In this document: positions 32,765 to 41,311 of the stretch, one piece after another
Layout: each line of letters begins with the position of its first letter
How positions within the stretch are numbered: the first letter of the stretch is position 1
Assembly (NCBI RefSeq): GCF_003058265.1
Contig: NZ_QBUK01000001.1
Coordinates: 310,001 to 374,000, forward strand
Direction: 5' to 3'
DNA length: 64,000 nucleotides
Source of the DNA: Flagellimonas amoyensis
Lineage (GTDB): Bacteria > Bacteroidota > Bacteroidia > Flavobacteriales > Flavobacteriaceae
Program-made: the position numbers and the translations under genes
Notes under the pieces: model-generated
What the model was told of the DNA's origin: nothing
Seen by the model: only the letters and a program-made list of their open reading frames with translations
Databases searched by the model: none

Positions 32765-33406
32765 TCATTCGTCTTCTTTGACGATGATCAGGCTTGCCTT
32801 TGAACCTGTAGAAAGGTTCCATCGGTTGTTGTGGATGACCTCACCTTTGTCATCGGTCACGACCACTTGGGCCGTGTTGGGTCCTGATGATCCTTGGTTC
32901 AAGGCTTCGAACTCAACGCGGTTGAACCCTTGGACCAAATCTAGATTGATGCCCCTGAAGGTTCCCGATAGCAGGAGATTATGCTCCACCACCTCTCCGT
33001 TCACATAGATTTTGATGCGGTCACCATCCACATACTCGTGGTCCCTTGCCACAATGCCCACAAACTTGGCATTGGTCTTGAAGTCACCCAGATATTGATC
33101 TCCAAAATGTTCGTTACTGCCTTTTTCCTTCTTTTCCCCAACCTTCGGGTCAATGACCATGTCGTGACCAGCTTGGAGCAATTCCCGATCGGGCAACATT
33201 TGGATGCCAGGTTTCTCATTTTTGGAAGTGAGGCTCTCATCCAATACGGAAGGCATTCGGAGCGATGTACCTTGATTGCTTGCCTTGATGTCGAGGTCGT
33301 TCTTCTCGCCAATTTTTAACGGACGCGTAGTGGGCAAATCGCCCTGCGCGAACGAGAGAGCTGTTGAGAGTAAGATGCCCAGCAAAACAAAGAATGTCTT
33401 TTTCAT
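32765..33406 (-). CDS. Secreted hypothetical protein
   Basis: The 213-residue protein has a cleavable signal peptide (MKKTFFVLLGILLSTALSFAQ). The rest is polar with predicted beta strands (for example FVGIVARDHEYVDGDRIKIYVNGEVV and INLDLVQGFNRVEFEAL). I do not recognise a named domain. The last 60 residues (SGTFRGINLDLVQGFNR) look like a beta-sandwich. The frame is open to 33580 but the ATG at 33406 coincides with the signal peptide. Its stop touches that of the penicillin acylase gene. Confidence 0.75.
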   Translation of the reverse strand: MKKTFFVLLGILLSTALSFAQGDLPTTRPLKIGEKNDLDIKASNQGTSLRMPSVLDESLTSKNEKPGIQMLPDRELLQAGHDMVIDPKVGEKKEKGSNEHFGDQYLGDFKTNAKFVGIVARDHEYVDGDRIKIYVNGEVVEHNLLLSGTFRGINLDLVQGFNRVEFEALNQGSSGPNTAQVVVTDDKGEVIHNNRWNLSTGSKASLIIVKEDE

Positions 33407-33586
33407 GGCAAGATGGAGCAATTTAGCACCTATAAAAGTAACAAATACCTTGCCATGAAGATGATAAATTGAAGTTAAATCGATAAATGGCATTTGCTGG
33501 TTAAAATATTCACAAATGGGATTTTTTGGTAGAATGGGGAATAATACTTGATGTTTCTCAGCTTTAACCTTAAAATCCAATTAAAA

Positions 33587-34246
33587 ATGAAACGAGTATT
33601 ACTTTTTGCAATGTTGTCTGGCATTACCTTGCTTCAGGCGCAGAATTCTGACGGCGACAAACGAACTATCGCTAATGGCACATGGAACTTGGGGGGAACC
33701 TTATCTTTTGGAGTCCAGGATACCCAATCGGACAATCTGCAGTCAGGATGGGAATCGGACAATTTTTCAATGTCTTTTTTTCCCAGTGCTGGCTACGCGA
33801 TAGCCGATGACTGGATGGTGGGTCTTAAGACGGGCTATTCCTTTCGCCGGACAGAACAACATCAACCAGCCGATCCATTGGATTACAACTATGAAAACAA
33901 AGCGGAAAGTATCTCTGTGACCCCCTATGTCCGTAAATATTTTGGGTTAACGGACAAGCTTTTGATACACCTTCAAGGGGAATTGGACTATACGGCCCTT
34001 TGGAATGATATTTCCAACTCAAATTCAGGACGAACCACATCCAGGATAGACCAATTTGGTGCTGCCATCAGGCCAGGGGTATCCTTCTTTGTTTCGCAGG
34101 GATTGGCGCTGGAAACCCATATCGGTGCGCTCCAATACTATTCAGCTAAAACGGAGTACGATTCAGGAGCTACTGAGGATAATAACTCATTCCAACTAAA
34201 CCTTAATACAGCCAGCGTATTATTCGGGTTATCCTATTACTTCTAA
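33587..34246 (+). CDS. Outer-membrane beta-barrel protein
   Basis: A 219-residue protein with a signal peptide (VLLFAMLSGITLLQAQ), alternating hydrophobic strands (for example WNLGGTLSFGVQ, FSMSFFPSAGYAIADDWMVGLKTGYSF, TPYVRKYFG) and a C-terminal aromatic residue (LFGLSYYF). It matches small outer-membrane barrels of the OmpX/OmpW-like or porin-family type, role unknown. It ends with a strong terminator that also overlaps the convergent acyltransferase gene. Start ATG at 33587 was chosen for the signal peptide. Confidence 0.85.
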   Translation: MKRVLLFAMLSGITLLQAQNSDGDKRTIANGTWNLGGTLSFGVQDTQSDNLQSGWESDNFSMSFFPSAGYAIADDWMVGLKTGYSFRRTEQHQPADPLDYNYENKAESISVTPYVRKYFGLTDKLLIHLQGELDYTALWNDISNSNSGRTTSRIDQFGAAIRPGVSFFVSQGLALETHIGALQYYSAKTEYDSGATEDNNSFQLNLNTASVLFGLSYYF

Positions 34247-34257
34247 ACAAAATAAAG

Positions 34258-34290
34258 GCCCGCTAGACTTTAGCGGGCTTTTTCTTTTTT
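34258..34290 (+). terminator. Rho-independent terminator after the barrel gene
   Basis: An 8-bp stem GCCCGCTA/TAGCGGGC (34258-34265 and 34271-34278) with a 5-base loop is followed by a T-rich run. The left arm overlaps the stop codon of the convergent acyltransferase gene, so the two transcripts end nearly on top of each other. Confidence 0.88.
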
Positions 34291-35399
34291 AATCCGAACA
34301 AGGGATGCAACCAAGGAATCCTTAAAATGACAAGGTCGTAGATCAACCAACTGATGCCAAACGTGCCCACGATCAGCAAGAATGCCTTTGGCAAAAAACC
34401 CCAATCCAGGTCCATGAGATAGTAAGCAATGCCCACGGTCACGGTTTGGTGCAAAATGTAAAAGGGATAGACCGCCCGGTTGGCATAGGCAAGCCCCTTG
34501 CTGGGCCTGTTCAAGTATTGGGAGGCGTAAGCGAACAACACCAAGATCCAAGACCAAATGTTCACGACTTTCAGCAAGGCTTCGGTGAAATGGATCACAT
34601 AACCGTCCTCAAAAAACAGCCATATGACCATCTGGGCCGAAAAAGCCACTATGCCGATCACAAGTGCCTTGTGCTTTAGTTGGGTCAGGCTTTCCCAGAA
34701 TGTATTTCCGGTCGCAATCAGGACAAATCCATAGAAAAAGAGAATGCTACTGAAAATGATGGTGAACCAATCATCGACCAGGGCATGGGTCACTGGAAAA
34801 AAAGGCTCCACCAAGGCTTCTACAAAGTAGAGTGGGATTACAAAAAGATAGATTCTCAAGGGTTTCTGGAGCAGTCTTTTGATCCCATCGATAAACTTGG
34901 TGTGGTGACTTCTCAAGTAGATGAATAGCGGCGAAAGCACCCAAGAGAACACTAAAAGGTAGGGAAGGAACCAAAGGTGGTGCCAACTCAGGTTCCCTTC
35001 GGGGTACACCCCATCGAAAGCCACAGAGCTATAATACTGTGCATACGAACCTGAAAAAGAGCCTTCTGCCAGGCGTTCAAAATAGACTTGGGGAGGGACG
35101 ATGAGTAGCATGCCCGCAACCAAAGGAATGCCCAAGCGTAGGAAACGCTCCCACGCAAATTTCCCCAAGCCCCTTTTACCTAGGGCATAATATGTCCCCA
35201 TCCCGGAGATGGTGAAGAGTATGGGAAGCCGCCATTGGTTGAGGAACAGCATGGGCCAACGCAACCAATCGTAGATCACATTGTTCTTCACATGCCAGCC
35301 CCAGGGGACAAAGAACATGCCCACGTGATAAAAAATGAGCAATCCAAATACAATGACCCGCAGCCAGTCGAGATCATAACGTCTAATCGTTTTTTCCAT
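34263..35399 (-). CDS. Acyltransferase 3 family membrane protein
   Basis: The 378-residue protein is an integral membrane acyltransferase with about ten helices. The N-terminus RYDLDWLRVIVFGLLIFYHV has the conserved Arg/Asp-x-x-R and the YHV/H motif of the acyltransferase 3 (OafB-like) family, which transfer O-acetyl or other acyl groups to sugars on surface glycans or peptidoglycan. Short helical loops and a basic C-terminal tail (LKKKKPAKV) are visible. Monocistronic; its stop sits on the terminator of the barrel gene. Confidence 0.9.
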   Translation of the reverse strand: MEKTIRRYDLDWLRVIVFGLLIFYHVGMFFVPWGWHVKNNVIYDWLRWPMLFLNQWRLPILFTISGMGTYYALGKRGLGKFAWERFLRLGIPLVAGMLLIVPPQVYFERLAEGSFSGSYAQYYSSVAFDGVYPEGNLSWHHLWFLPYLLVFSWVLSPLFIYLRSHHTKFIDGIKRLLQKPLRIYLFVIPLYFVEALVEPFFPVTHALVDDWFTIIFSSILFFYGFVLIATGNTFWESLTQLKHKALVIGIVAFSAQMVIWLFFEDGYVIHFTEALLKVVNIWSWILVLFAYASQYLNRPSKGLAYANRAVYPFYILHQTVTVGIAYYLMDLDWGFLPKAFLLIVGTFGISWLIYDLVILRIPWLHPLFGLKKKKPAKV

Positions 35400-35491
35400 T
35401 TTGATGAATTTTGGCCAAAGATGGGAAGTACGTTTGTAAATCGCTTGATTTTAGGTCCGTGCAAATGTCCTGAATTACAATTTGGGAGAAA

Positions 35492-36667
35492 TTAGACCGT
35501 TTTTTGCCCGTTTTTCTGCTTCACAAAGGCCGATGGCGATTGCCCCACATGTTTGTTGAAGGCACTGTAAAAGGCAGATTTGGACCTAAAGCCCACTGTT
35601 TGGCCAATGGCCTCTACTGTTAGATGGGAAAAGTCAGGGTCCACCAACCTACTTTTGGAAAGCACAATTCTTTTTTGGTTGATGTAGTCGTTAAAGTTCA
35701 TCCCTGTTTGTGAATTGATCAATTTGGATACGGTATTTCCATTGGTGCCCAGTTTTTCTGCCAGATTTTTCAGCGAGGCGTCTTGGTCCGAAAAATAACC
35801 GGTTTCGTTCAGGAATTGTTCGACGGACCCAAACTCGATGGAACTGCCCGTCACGGTTTCATATTTGTCTGCAATCCATGATTTTTCGAAAAAGCGGGAT
35901 TCCGAAAGAATGAAAAAAGAGGTGATGAATACGGTGACGGTATGGATCATGCCAATATAATGGTCCCCACCATCGTCATCAAAATTGAAAAAGATCAAGA
36001 AGAGGGTCAACGATAGGATCAACGAGATCACTACGGTATTCTGCGAGAAAAGGTACTTGTCCAGTTTGATGTTTTTGGCGGACATCCAACCGTTTCTTTT
36101 GGATTTCAATACCAAACGGAACGACAGGATCAAGTAGAGCGAGCAGCTGAACAGGATCAGCCATCGAAACTTGCCTTTAATGATGCGATAGGAATGGTTC
36201 ACCCCATCGGGAATGTCCAAAAAACCAAGGTTTTGATAATAGGCTCCCATATAGGCATTGACCTTCACTTCCATCGGGCTGAGGTAATAATAGGTCTGCG
36301 ACAGTGCATAGGCCACGGGCAACAAAAAATGGGGCCAGTGTTTTTTCAGGGTGATGGGTTTGCGTTCTAGGAGGGCGTAGAGGAAAAAATATAGGGTAGG
36401 GAAGATAAGGAGCACCAAGGGTTCTGTGGAATCGTTCAGTCCCATCACATATTTTATAAGACCCGTATAGCATAGGTATACATCTAGGAACACAAAGCAT
36501 TGGACCAACAGCATCCAGCCAAAAAATAGGATGGCAGATTTTCTTTTGGCCCTGACAAAAATGACTAAGGTCAGGAAAAGTCCCTGCGCAATCCCAAGGA
36601 GCATGATGTGGGACACAAGGTTATGCCGTATCGGGATCTGTTCAAGTAGGGCCTCAAGGCTGTTCAT
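35492..36667 (-). CDS. Membrane-bound AraC-family transcriptional regulator
   Basis: A 391-residue protein: seven or so transmembrane helices occupy residues 15-245, and an AraC-type double helix-turn-helix occupies the last 110 residues (DYINQKRIVLSKSRLVDPDFSHLTVE and GQTVGFRSKSAFYSAFNKHVGQSPSAF). No separate sensor domain is seen, so the membrane part probably senses a lipid or small molecule. Directly upstream on the same strand, with a 1-bp gap, is a metallophosphoesterase gene, so both are cotranscribed. Known one-component regulators of this layout control envelope or stress genes. Confidence 0.85.
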   Translation of the reverse strand: MNSLEALLEQIPIRHNLVSHIMLLGIAQGLFLTLVIFVRAKRKSAILFFGWMLLVQCFVFLDVYLCYTGLIKYVMGLNDSTEPLVLLIFPTLYFFLYALLERKPITLKKHWPHFLLPVAYALSQTYYYLSPMEVKVNAYMGAYYQNLGFLDIPDGVNHSYRIIKGKFRWLILFSCSLYLILSFRLVLKSKRNGWMSAKNIKLDKYLFSQNTVVISLILSLTLFLIFFNFDDDGGDHYIGMIHTVTVFITSFFILSESRFFEKSWIADKYETVTGSSIEFGSVEQFLNETGYFSDQDASLKNLAEKLGTNGNTVSKLINSQTGMNFNDYINQKRIVLSKSRLVDPDFSHLTVEAIGQTVGFRSKSAFYSAFNKHVGQSPSAFVKQKNGQKTV

Positions 36668-36668
36668 G

Positions 36669-37565
36669 TCAGGGGGCTATATAATCCGATAGGTTTTCAG
36701 GACCTTCCAGCAATACACGTACAATTTGCAGCGTACCGTCCGCCTTGGTGGCAATGTGCCATTTGATGAGGGAAATCTGCCCGTTTTCAATCTCGATGCC
36801 AGTAATGCTCCGGGGGTGTACACAGCTTCCATCGTTGAAAAAGGGAATCTGTCCCGGTTCTGGGAACCGTGGTCTATGAGTGTGCCCAGCAATGGTGGGC
36901 AGCATGTTTTTCCTCAAGATCCAGCGTTTGATGCGTTTTTCAATGCGGATGAGTTCCTTGTAGTTCTTTGCGGGGCTGGTGGGGTCTGCAATGCCCACTA
37001 CCTGTAGCGGTTTCCAGAGTATCCTTACCAAGAACCTGCCGATGCGCCAGCACACATAGTTCCACCAATCGGCTTGGTGCCCATGGGTGCAGAATATCTC
37101 CTGTCCAGTTTCTTTGTGCTTCAAGATAAGGGCCTCATGATAGGTGATCCCTTCAAAAAGGGCCTTATCGGAACCATCAATGGGTTCAAAATAGTGGGAA
37201 AGGTGTTTTTTTACGTAATTCTCATCCCGATAGACCATGTCGTGGTTACCCCAAAGCATGTGCAGCCGTTTTTCCAAATGGAACTGGCGCAGCAACTGGT
37301 ATACATTTTTATGGGCCTCGATCAACGAATCAAAACTGATGTTTTCCCAGAGCTCATCCCCGTCACCAAGTTCGCAATAGTGGAAACCTTCCCTGTAATA
37401 ATGGTTCAGGGCGTGGAAATAGATGTTCCTGTTGTTCGCAAAATCATCCGCAAAACTATTGTCCCCCCTGTGGCAATCACTGAAGAAGATGAACTTGGAA
37501 GTGTCGTCAAAAGAGATGGCCTTGGCATTCTCATAGGCCCGGTCCAATCTTGTGGTGGATGACAT
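36669..37565 (-). CDS. Calcineurin-like metallophosphoesterase
   Basis: The 298-residue protein has the full metal-binding set: FFSDCHRGDN, GDGDELWE, WGNHDM, CTHGHQADW and AGHTHRPRF, in the order D-x-H, GDxxD, GNHD, H and GHxH. Members include LpxH-like and phosphodiesterase enzymes, but the length and C-terminal half do not settle which. It has no signal peptide and is therefore cytoplasmic. A TTG extension to 37601 exists; the ATG at 37565 is preferred. It precedes the AraC regulator by one base. Confidence 0.88.
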   Translation of the reverse strand: MSSTTRLDRAYENAKAISFDDTSKFIFFSDCHRGDNSFADDFANNRNIYFHALNHYYREGFHYCELGDGDELWENISFDSLIEAHKNVYQLLRQFHLEKRLHMLWGNHDMVYRDENYVKKHLSHYFEPIDGSDKALFEGITYHEALILKHKETGQEIFCTHGHQADWWNYVCWRIGRFLVRILWKPLQVVGIADPTSPAKNYKELIRIEKRIKRWILRKNMLPTIAGHTHRPRFPEPGQIPFFNDGSCVHPRSITGIEIENGQISLIKWHIATKADGTLQIVRVLLEGPENLSDYIAP

Positions 37566-37682
37566 GGGATAAATTTTACCAAATATCCTTAAAAATGGCA
37601 ATTAATCCATAAAGATCGGCGTAGAATGAAATGCATTTTTTCTTTTTGTAACTTTACGGGCACAATCTCGACTAACACTTTC

Positions 37683-40058
37683 ATGGAGCAGGATAAAGGT
37701 ATGGAAAGCCCTGTAGTTCAGTTGGTAAGTTTCAATAAACTGTTGGAACATTACGATGCCCAATTGAACAGCACCAATACGCACTTGGCCGAACGGGCCA
37801 AATATGTATTGGATGCACAGGCCCCGTATCCTATTTTGAGGGAAGGTTTCAGTGATCTTTCGCTTTTGGAAGAACACAAGGATGTGATCAAGATCATTCT
37901 GGAGGATACCTTTGCACCCATGCTCACCAACAATGAGATCAAGGCGGCCACTACGGCTTATGAAGACTTGGTGTTCAACTCCTCGGAACGGTTCCAGAAA
38001 ATTTTGAAGGACGCAGGAGAGGGTTTTGAACCGGGAATCCAGAACATTCCCATGGAGTACAGTTACATCATGAAATGTAGTGTGATCCTGAAGTTCCATT
38101 ACGGATACAATCTTGATTTTAAACGTCCCCTTTTCTATGATATTCCAGATGCCAATGGGGTAATGAACCGTTACCGCATCATGTACAATGCGGATTTTAT
38201 GGAGGTCCTTCCTACTGAAAAGGCAAAGGAACTGACGCAGGACGATGTGGATGAGCTTTTGGCAAGTTTTGACAATCTGGAGCTGTGGAAGGAAAAAATC
38301 CCGCCCAATAGTTTTATTGCCAAAGGGTTCATCATTTCCAATATGTTCGATGTGACCGCGGAGCATTCCATTTCGGAAATAAAATCCACATTGATCGGGG
38401 GCAAGAAAAAGAAGGACGAGCCTTTCATGGAGAGTTTCCAGAACACATTCCGGTCGTTGTTCCGATTGAAGGATATCAATGTTGGCTTTGCTGGATATGA
38501 TGCCAATGCCAACAATTTTTTCAAGATCTATGGAAAGGGCATGGAAAGTTATGTGCTGAACGGTAAGGATCTTGAATCCTGCGATGCCATGCTCTGTGAT
38601 AATTCACACGGAAAATTGTTCGATGAAGGCAAGTATTTTGCCATTTCCAATGTGGAAAAATACTTTGAAAAGTCGCAAGGCGGGGTGCAGCCCTATAAAA
38701 ACCTCATGGAACAAGGCATACGGAGTGCCATATTGGCGCCCATTTCCGTGAATGGCAACCTCTTGGGCGTCTTGGAGCTTGTGTCCAAGAAGGCCAATGA
38801 GCTGAACAGCGTGAACGCCAACAAACTGGACGATGTGATGCCCTATATCATATCAGCAGTGATGCGAACCATTGAAGAAGAGGAAAACCTGATCGATGCC
38901 GTGATCCAACATGAGTGTACCACGGTCCACCCATCGGTGTATTGGAAGTTCCAGGAAGAGGCCAAGCGTTTCATGTCCGATGAACTGGCGGGACATCAAC
39001 CCATTTTCAGGGAAATCGTGTTCAAGGACGTGTATCCCCTCTATGGACAAATCGATATCAAAGATTCTTCCAAGGAAAGAAACCTTTCCATCCAAAGGGA
39101 CCTGATGATCCAACTTTCGGAGATCAATGAGATCTTGAAAGAGGCCGTCAAGAAATACGGACTTCCCATTTATGAAGAACTCGTGTACCGGGTGGAAAAT
39201 TATCTGGCCGAGGTCAGAGAGGCCCTGTTCACCCATACGGAACAGGCGGTTTTCGATTTTGTGAAAGAAGAGATCGACCCGGTCTTCAAACACTTCAAAA
39301 AGGAAGATAAAAGCCTTAAGGCACTTATTGCGGAATACGAGAAAAAGATAGACAGCACCACGGAGTCCTATTATGATCACCGTCGGAACTATGACGAAAG
39401 CGTCATGGAGGCCAATATGCTACTGGCAGCCCATCTGGACAAAAAACAGGAAGAGGCACAGGCCATGTTCCCCCACTATTTTGAGCGTTACAAGACCGAT
39501 GGTGTGGAGCACAACATGTATATCGGCAGTTCCATTGCCAGGGAACGTGTTTTTGACAAGCTATATTTGAGCAACCTCAGACTTTGGCAACTTCAGGTGA
39601 TGTGCGAAATGGAGAACAAATACTATGCGCTCAAATCCAAATTGCCCGTAAAACTGGATGTGGCGTCCCTTATTTTGGTGTACAGTACCTCCTTGGCCAT
39701 CCGTTTCCGTATGGACGAAAAACGTTTTGATGTGGATGGTACCTACAATGCAAGGTATGAGGTCATCAAAAAGCGGATAGACAAGTCATACATCAAGGGG
39801 ACCAACGAACGATTGACCCAAAAAGGAAAACTTTCCATAGTATATTCCCAGCGCAAGGACGAAAGGGAATATATGAGGTACTTGGGCTTCTTGAAAGCCA
39901 AGGGCTATTTTACCAATAACATTGAGATTGTGGAACTCGAAGGGCTCCAAGGGGTAACCGGGCTGAAGGCCATACGGGCAGAGATCCTCTACAAAAAGGA
40001 CAAAAAGTCCGAACGCACCTATACCTACGACGACCTGATGGAAGAGTTAAGGTCTTAA
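37683..40058 (+). CDS. Large cytoplasmic GAF-domain protein
   Basis: The 791-residue protein has no membrane helix or signal peptide. A segment with the GAF look lies near residues 280-410 (KNLMEQGIRSAILAPISVNGNLLGVLELVSKKA), and a long charged helical part follows (about 430-600). Conserved motifs of a kinase, cyclase or DNA-binding domain are not seen, so its output is unknown. It lies convergent with the HD-PycTM gene, only 3 bp between their stops, and divergent from the metallophosphoesterase gene. The frame opens at 37626 but ATG at 37683 is the likely start. It may sense a ligand for that neighbour, but this is inference. Confidence 0.8.
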   Translation: MEQDKGMESPVVQLVSFNKLLEHYDAQLNSTNTHLAERAKYVLDAQAPYPILREGFSDLSLLEEHKDVIKIILEDTFAPMLTNNEIKAATTAYEDLVFNSSERFQKILKDAGEGFEPGIQNIPMEYSYIMKCSVILKFHYGYNLDFKRPLFYDIPDANGVMNRYRIMYNADFMEVLPTEKAKELTQDDVDELLASFDNLELWKEKIPPNSFIAKGFIISNMFDVTAEHSISEIKSTLIGGKKKKDEPFMESFQNTFRSLFRLKDINVGFAGYDANANNFFKIYGKGMESYVLNGKDLESCDAMLCDNSHGKLFDEGKYFAISNVEKYFEKSQGGVQPYKNLMEQGIRSAILAPISVNGNLLGVLELVSKKANELNSVNANKLDDVMPYIISAVMRTIEEEENLIDAVIQHECTTVHPSVYWKFQEEAKRFMSDELAGHQPIFREIVFKDVYPLYGQIDIKDSSKERNLSIQRDLMIQLSEINEILKEAVKKYGLPIYEELVYRVENYLAEVREALFTHTEQAVFDFVKEEIDPVFKHFKKEDKSLKALIAEYEKKIDSTTESYYDHRRNYDESVMEANMLLAAHLDKKQEEAQAMFPHYFERYKTDGVEHNMYIGSSIARERVFDKLYLSNLRLWQLQVMCEMENKYYALKSKLPVKLDVASLILVYSTSLAIRFRMDEKRFDVDGTYNARYEVIKKRIDKSYIKGTNERLTQKGKLSIVYSQRKDEREYMRYLGFLKAKGYFTNNIEIVELEGLQGVTGLKAIRAEILYKKDKKSERTYTYDDLMEELRS

Positions 40059-40061
40059 TCG

Positions 40062-41255
40062 TCAAAAAGTTATTCGGTCTGGGCCAAAAAAGCGAAAGGC
40101 AACACCAAAGGCTATCACGGAGATGATCATTCCCAACATAAAAATGGTATACGTGATCCTCAGTATCTTGTATTTACGGTTCAGTACAAGTCCCAAATAA
40201 TAAAGATCTTTCGTTAGTGAGGAATATACGTACTCCTTGTCCTTGATCAGTTCCTGAAGTGCCCATTCATATTCCTTAAGTTCCATTTTATGGAAATTGC
40301 CAAAGAACAGCAGATTGACCCTTTTTTGCTCCACATCCTCCTTGGTGAACCTTCCGCTGGTGATGTTGGGCCTGGTGGCCAAAACGGACAACACCATGGA
40401 GGCAACACTGAACAGGATGAGAACAAATGTTGGGTAGATGAGATAGGCATTCGAGGGATTGTCCAGTTTGGTGAGCAAGTTGGCCAGCACCAAAGAAATG
40501 ATGATGGCATTTACGGACAATAGGATGTTGGACTTCGTATCCGCGATGTCGCTCAGTTTCAAGTGGTTTTTAAGCGTTACACGGTAAAGCGTCTGAATGC
40601 TCCGATCAGGACTTTCATTTTTGTACTTCGCCTTCAGCGCCTCCTTTTTGGCGATGTTCTTTTCGGTTTTCTTCTCTTTCAGTAGCTGTTTCAGATTGCG
40701 TTCCTTGCCTTCTCCCCAATTTTCTTTGGCATAGTCGGTATAAAAACCATGATGGTTTCGGAACATTTGGATGTTTTTTTCCCTCCATTCCTTCGAGGAG
40801 AAATCCACAATCCCGAGCAATTTGAGCTCTTCCTTCAAATAATCCGTGGTTTCCCAGTAACTGCTCTGGGCAAAATGGGACGTGTCGGCATCCCTGATGA
40901 TTTCTTCGGATAGGTTTTGGGGCTCATAGCCCATTTTGGTGGCCATGATCAGCTTGCATACTTGGGTCGTGCCTTCGGCATCATATCCATTTTCCCCAAG
41001 AAAAGAAGTGGCCATTTTGCAACCGTTCTCCTCATGGTTCTCCCGGCCTTCCACATAGCCGACGTCATGGAGCCAAGCGGCGAGCAACAACCGTTCTTTT
41101 TCATCATCGCCCACACTGTAGAAGTTGAGCAATTCTTTAGTACTTTTAACAACGCGTTGGGTATGTCGAAGGTTGTGGTATAAAAACCGGGGATCCAGTT
41201 TTTCCGTTAGCAGTTTTGATGCAAAGCGTTCAGTTTTTTCAACAATTTCCGACAT
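40062..41255 (-). CDS. HD-domain protein fused to PycTM (Pycsar effector-like) membrane domain
   Basis: The 397-residue product has an N-terminal HD phosphohydrolase domain with H27/H31 in YHNLRHTQRVV, the HD dyad at 63-64 (AAWLHDVGY), a third His in the NHEENG stretch and RDADTSHF further on. Its C-terminal half is the PycTM domain (Pfam DUF5706), with KLSDIADTKSNILLSVNAIII followed by helices around 230-248, 258-282 and 360-385. In Pycsar antiphage defence such proteins are activated by cCMP or cUMP and disrupt the membrane. The HD domain could instead degrade the signal. No uridylate/cytidylate cyclase lies next to it. ATG at 41255 is preferred; 41261 also possible, TTG at 41270 unlikely. 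Confidence 0.88.
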   Translation of the reverse strand: MSEIVEKTERFASKLLTEKLDPRFLYHNLRHTQRVVKSTKELLNFYSVGDDEKERLLLAAWLHDVGYVEGRENHEENGCKMATSFLGENGYDAEGTTQVCKLIMATKMGYEPQNLSEEIIRDADTSHFAQSSYWETTDYLKEELKLLGIVDFSSKEWREKNIQMFRNHHGFYTDYAKENWGEGKERNLKQLLKEKKTEKNIAKKEALKAKYKNESPDRSIQTLYRVTLKNHLKLSDIADTKSNILLSVNAIIISLVLANLLTKLDNPSNAYLIYPTFVLILFSVASMVLSVLATRPNITSGRFTKEDVEQKRVNLLFFGNFHKMELKEYEWALQELIKDKEYVYSSLTKDLYYLGLVLNRKYKILRITYTIFMLGMIISVIAFGVAFRFFGPDRITF

Positions 41256-41311
41256 AATCATATGTTTCAATAATCCAAATTACAAAATTTTGGAATCAAC
41301 CTCATGTGGAT

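Noticed and set aside
37602..38366. Minus-strand open frame of 254 codons opposite the GAF gene
   Set aside because: It is antisense to the 5' end of a convincing coding region and shows no recognisable domain.
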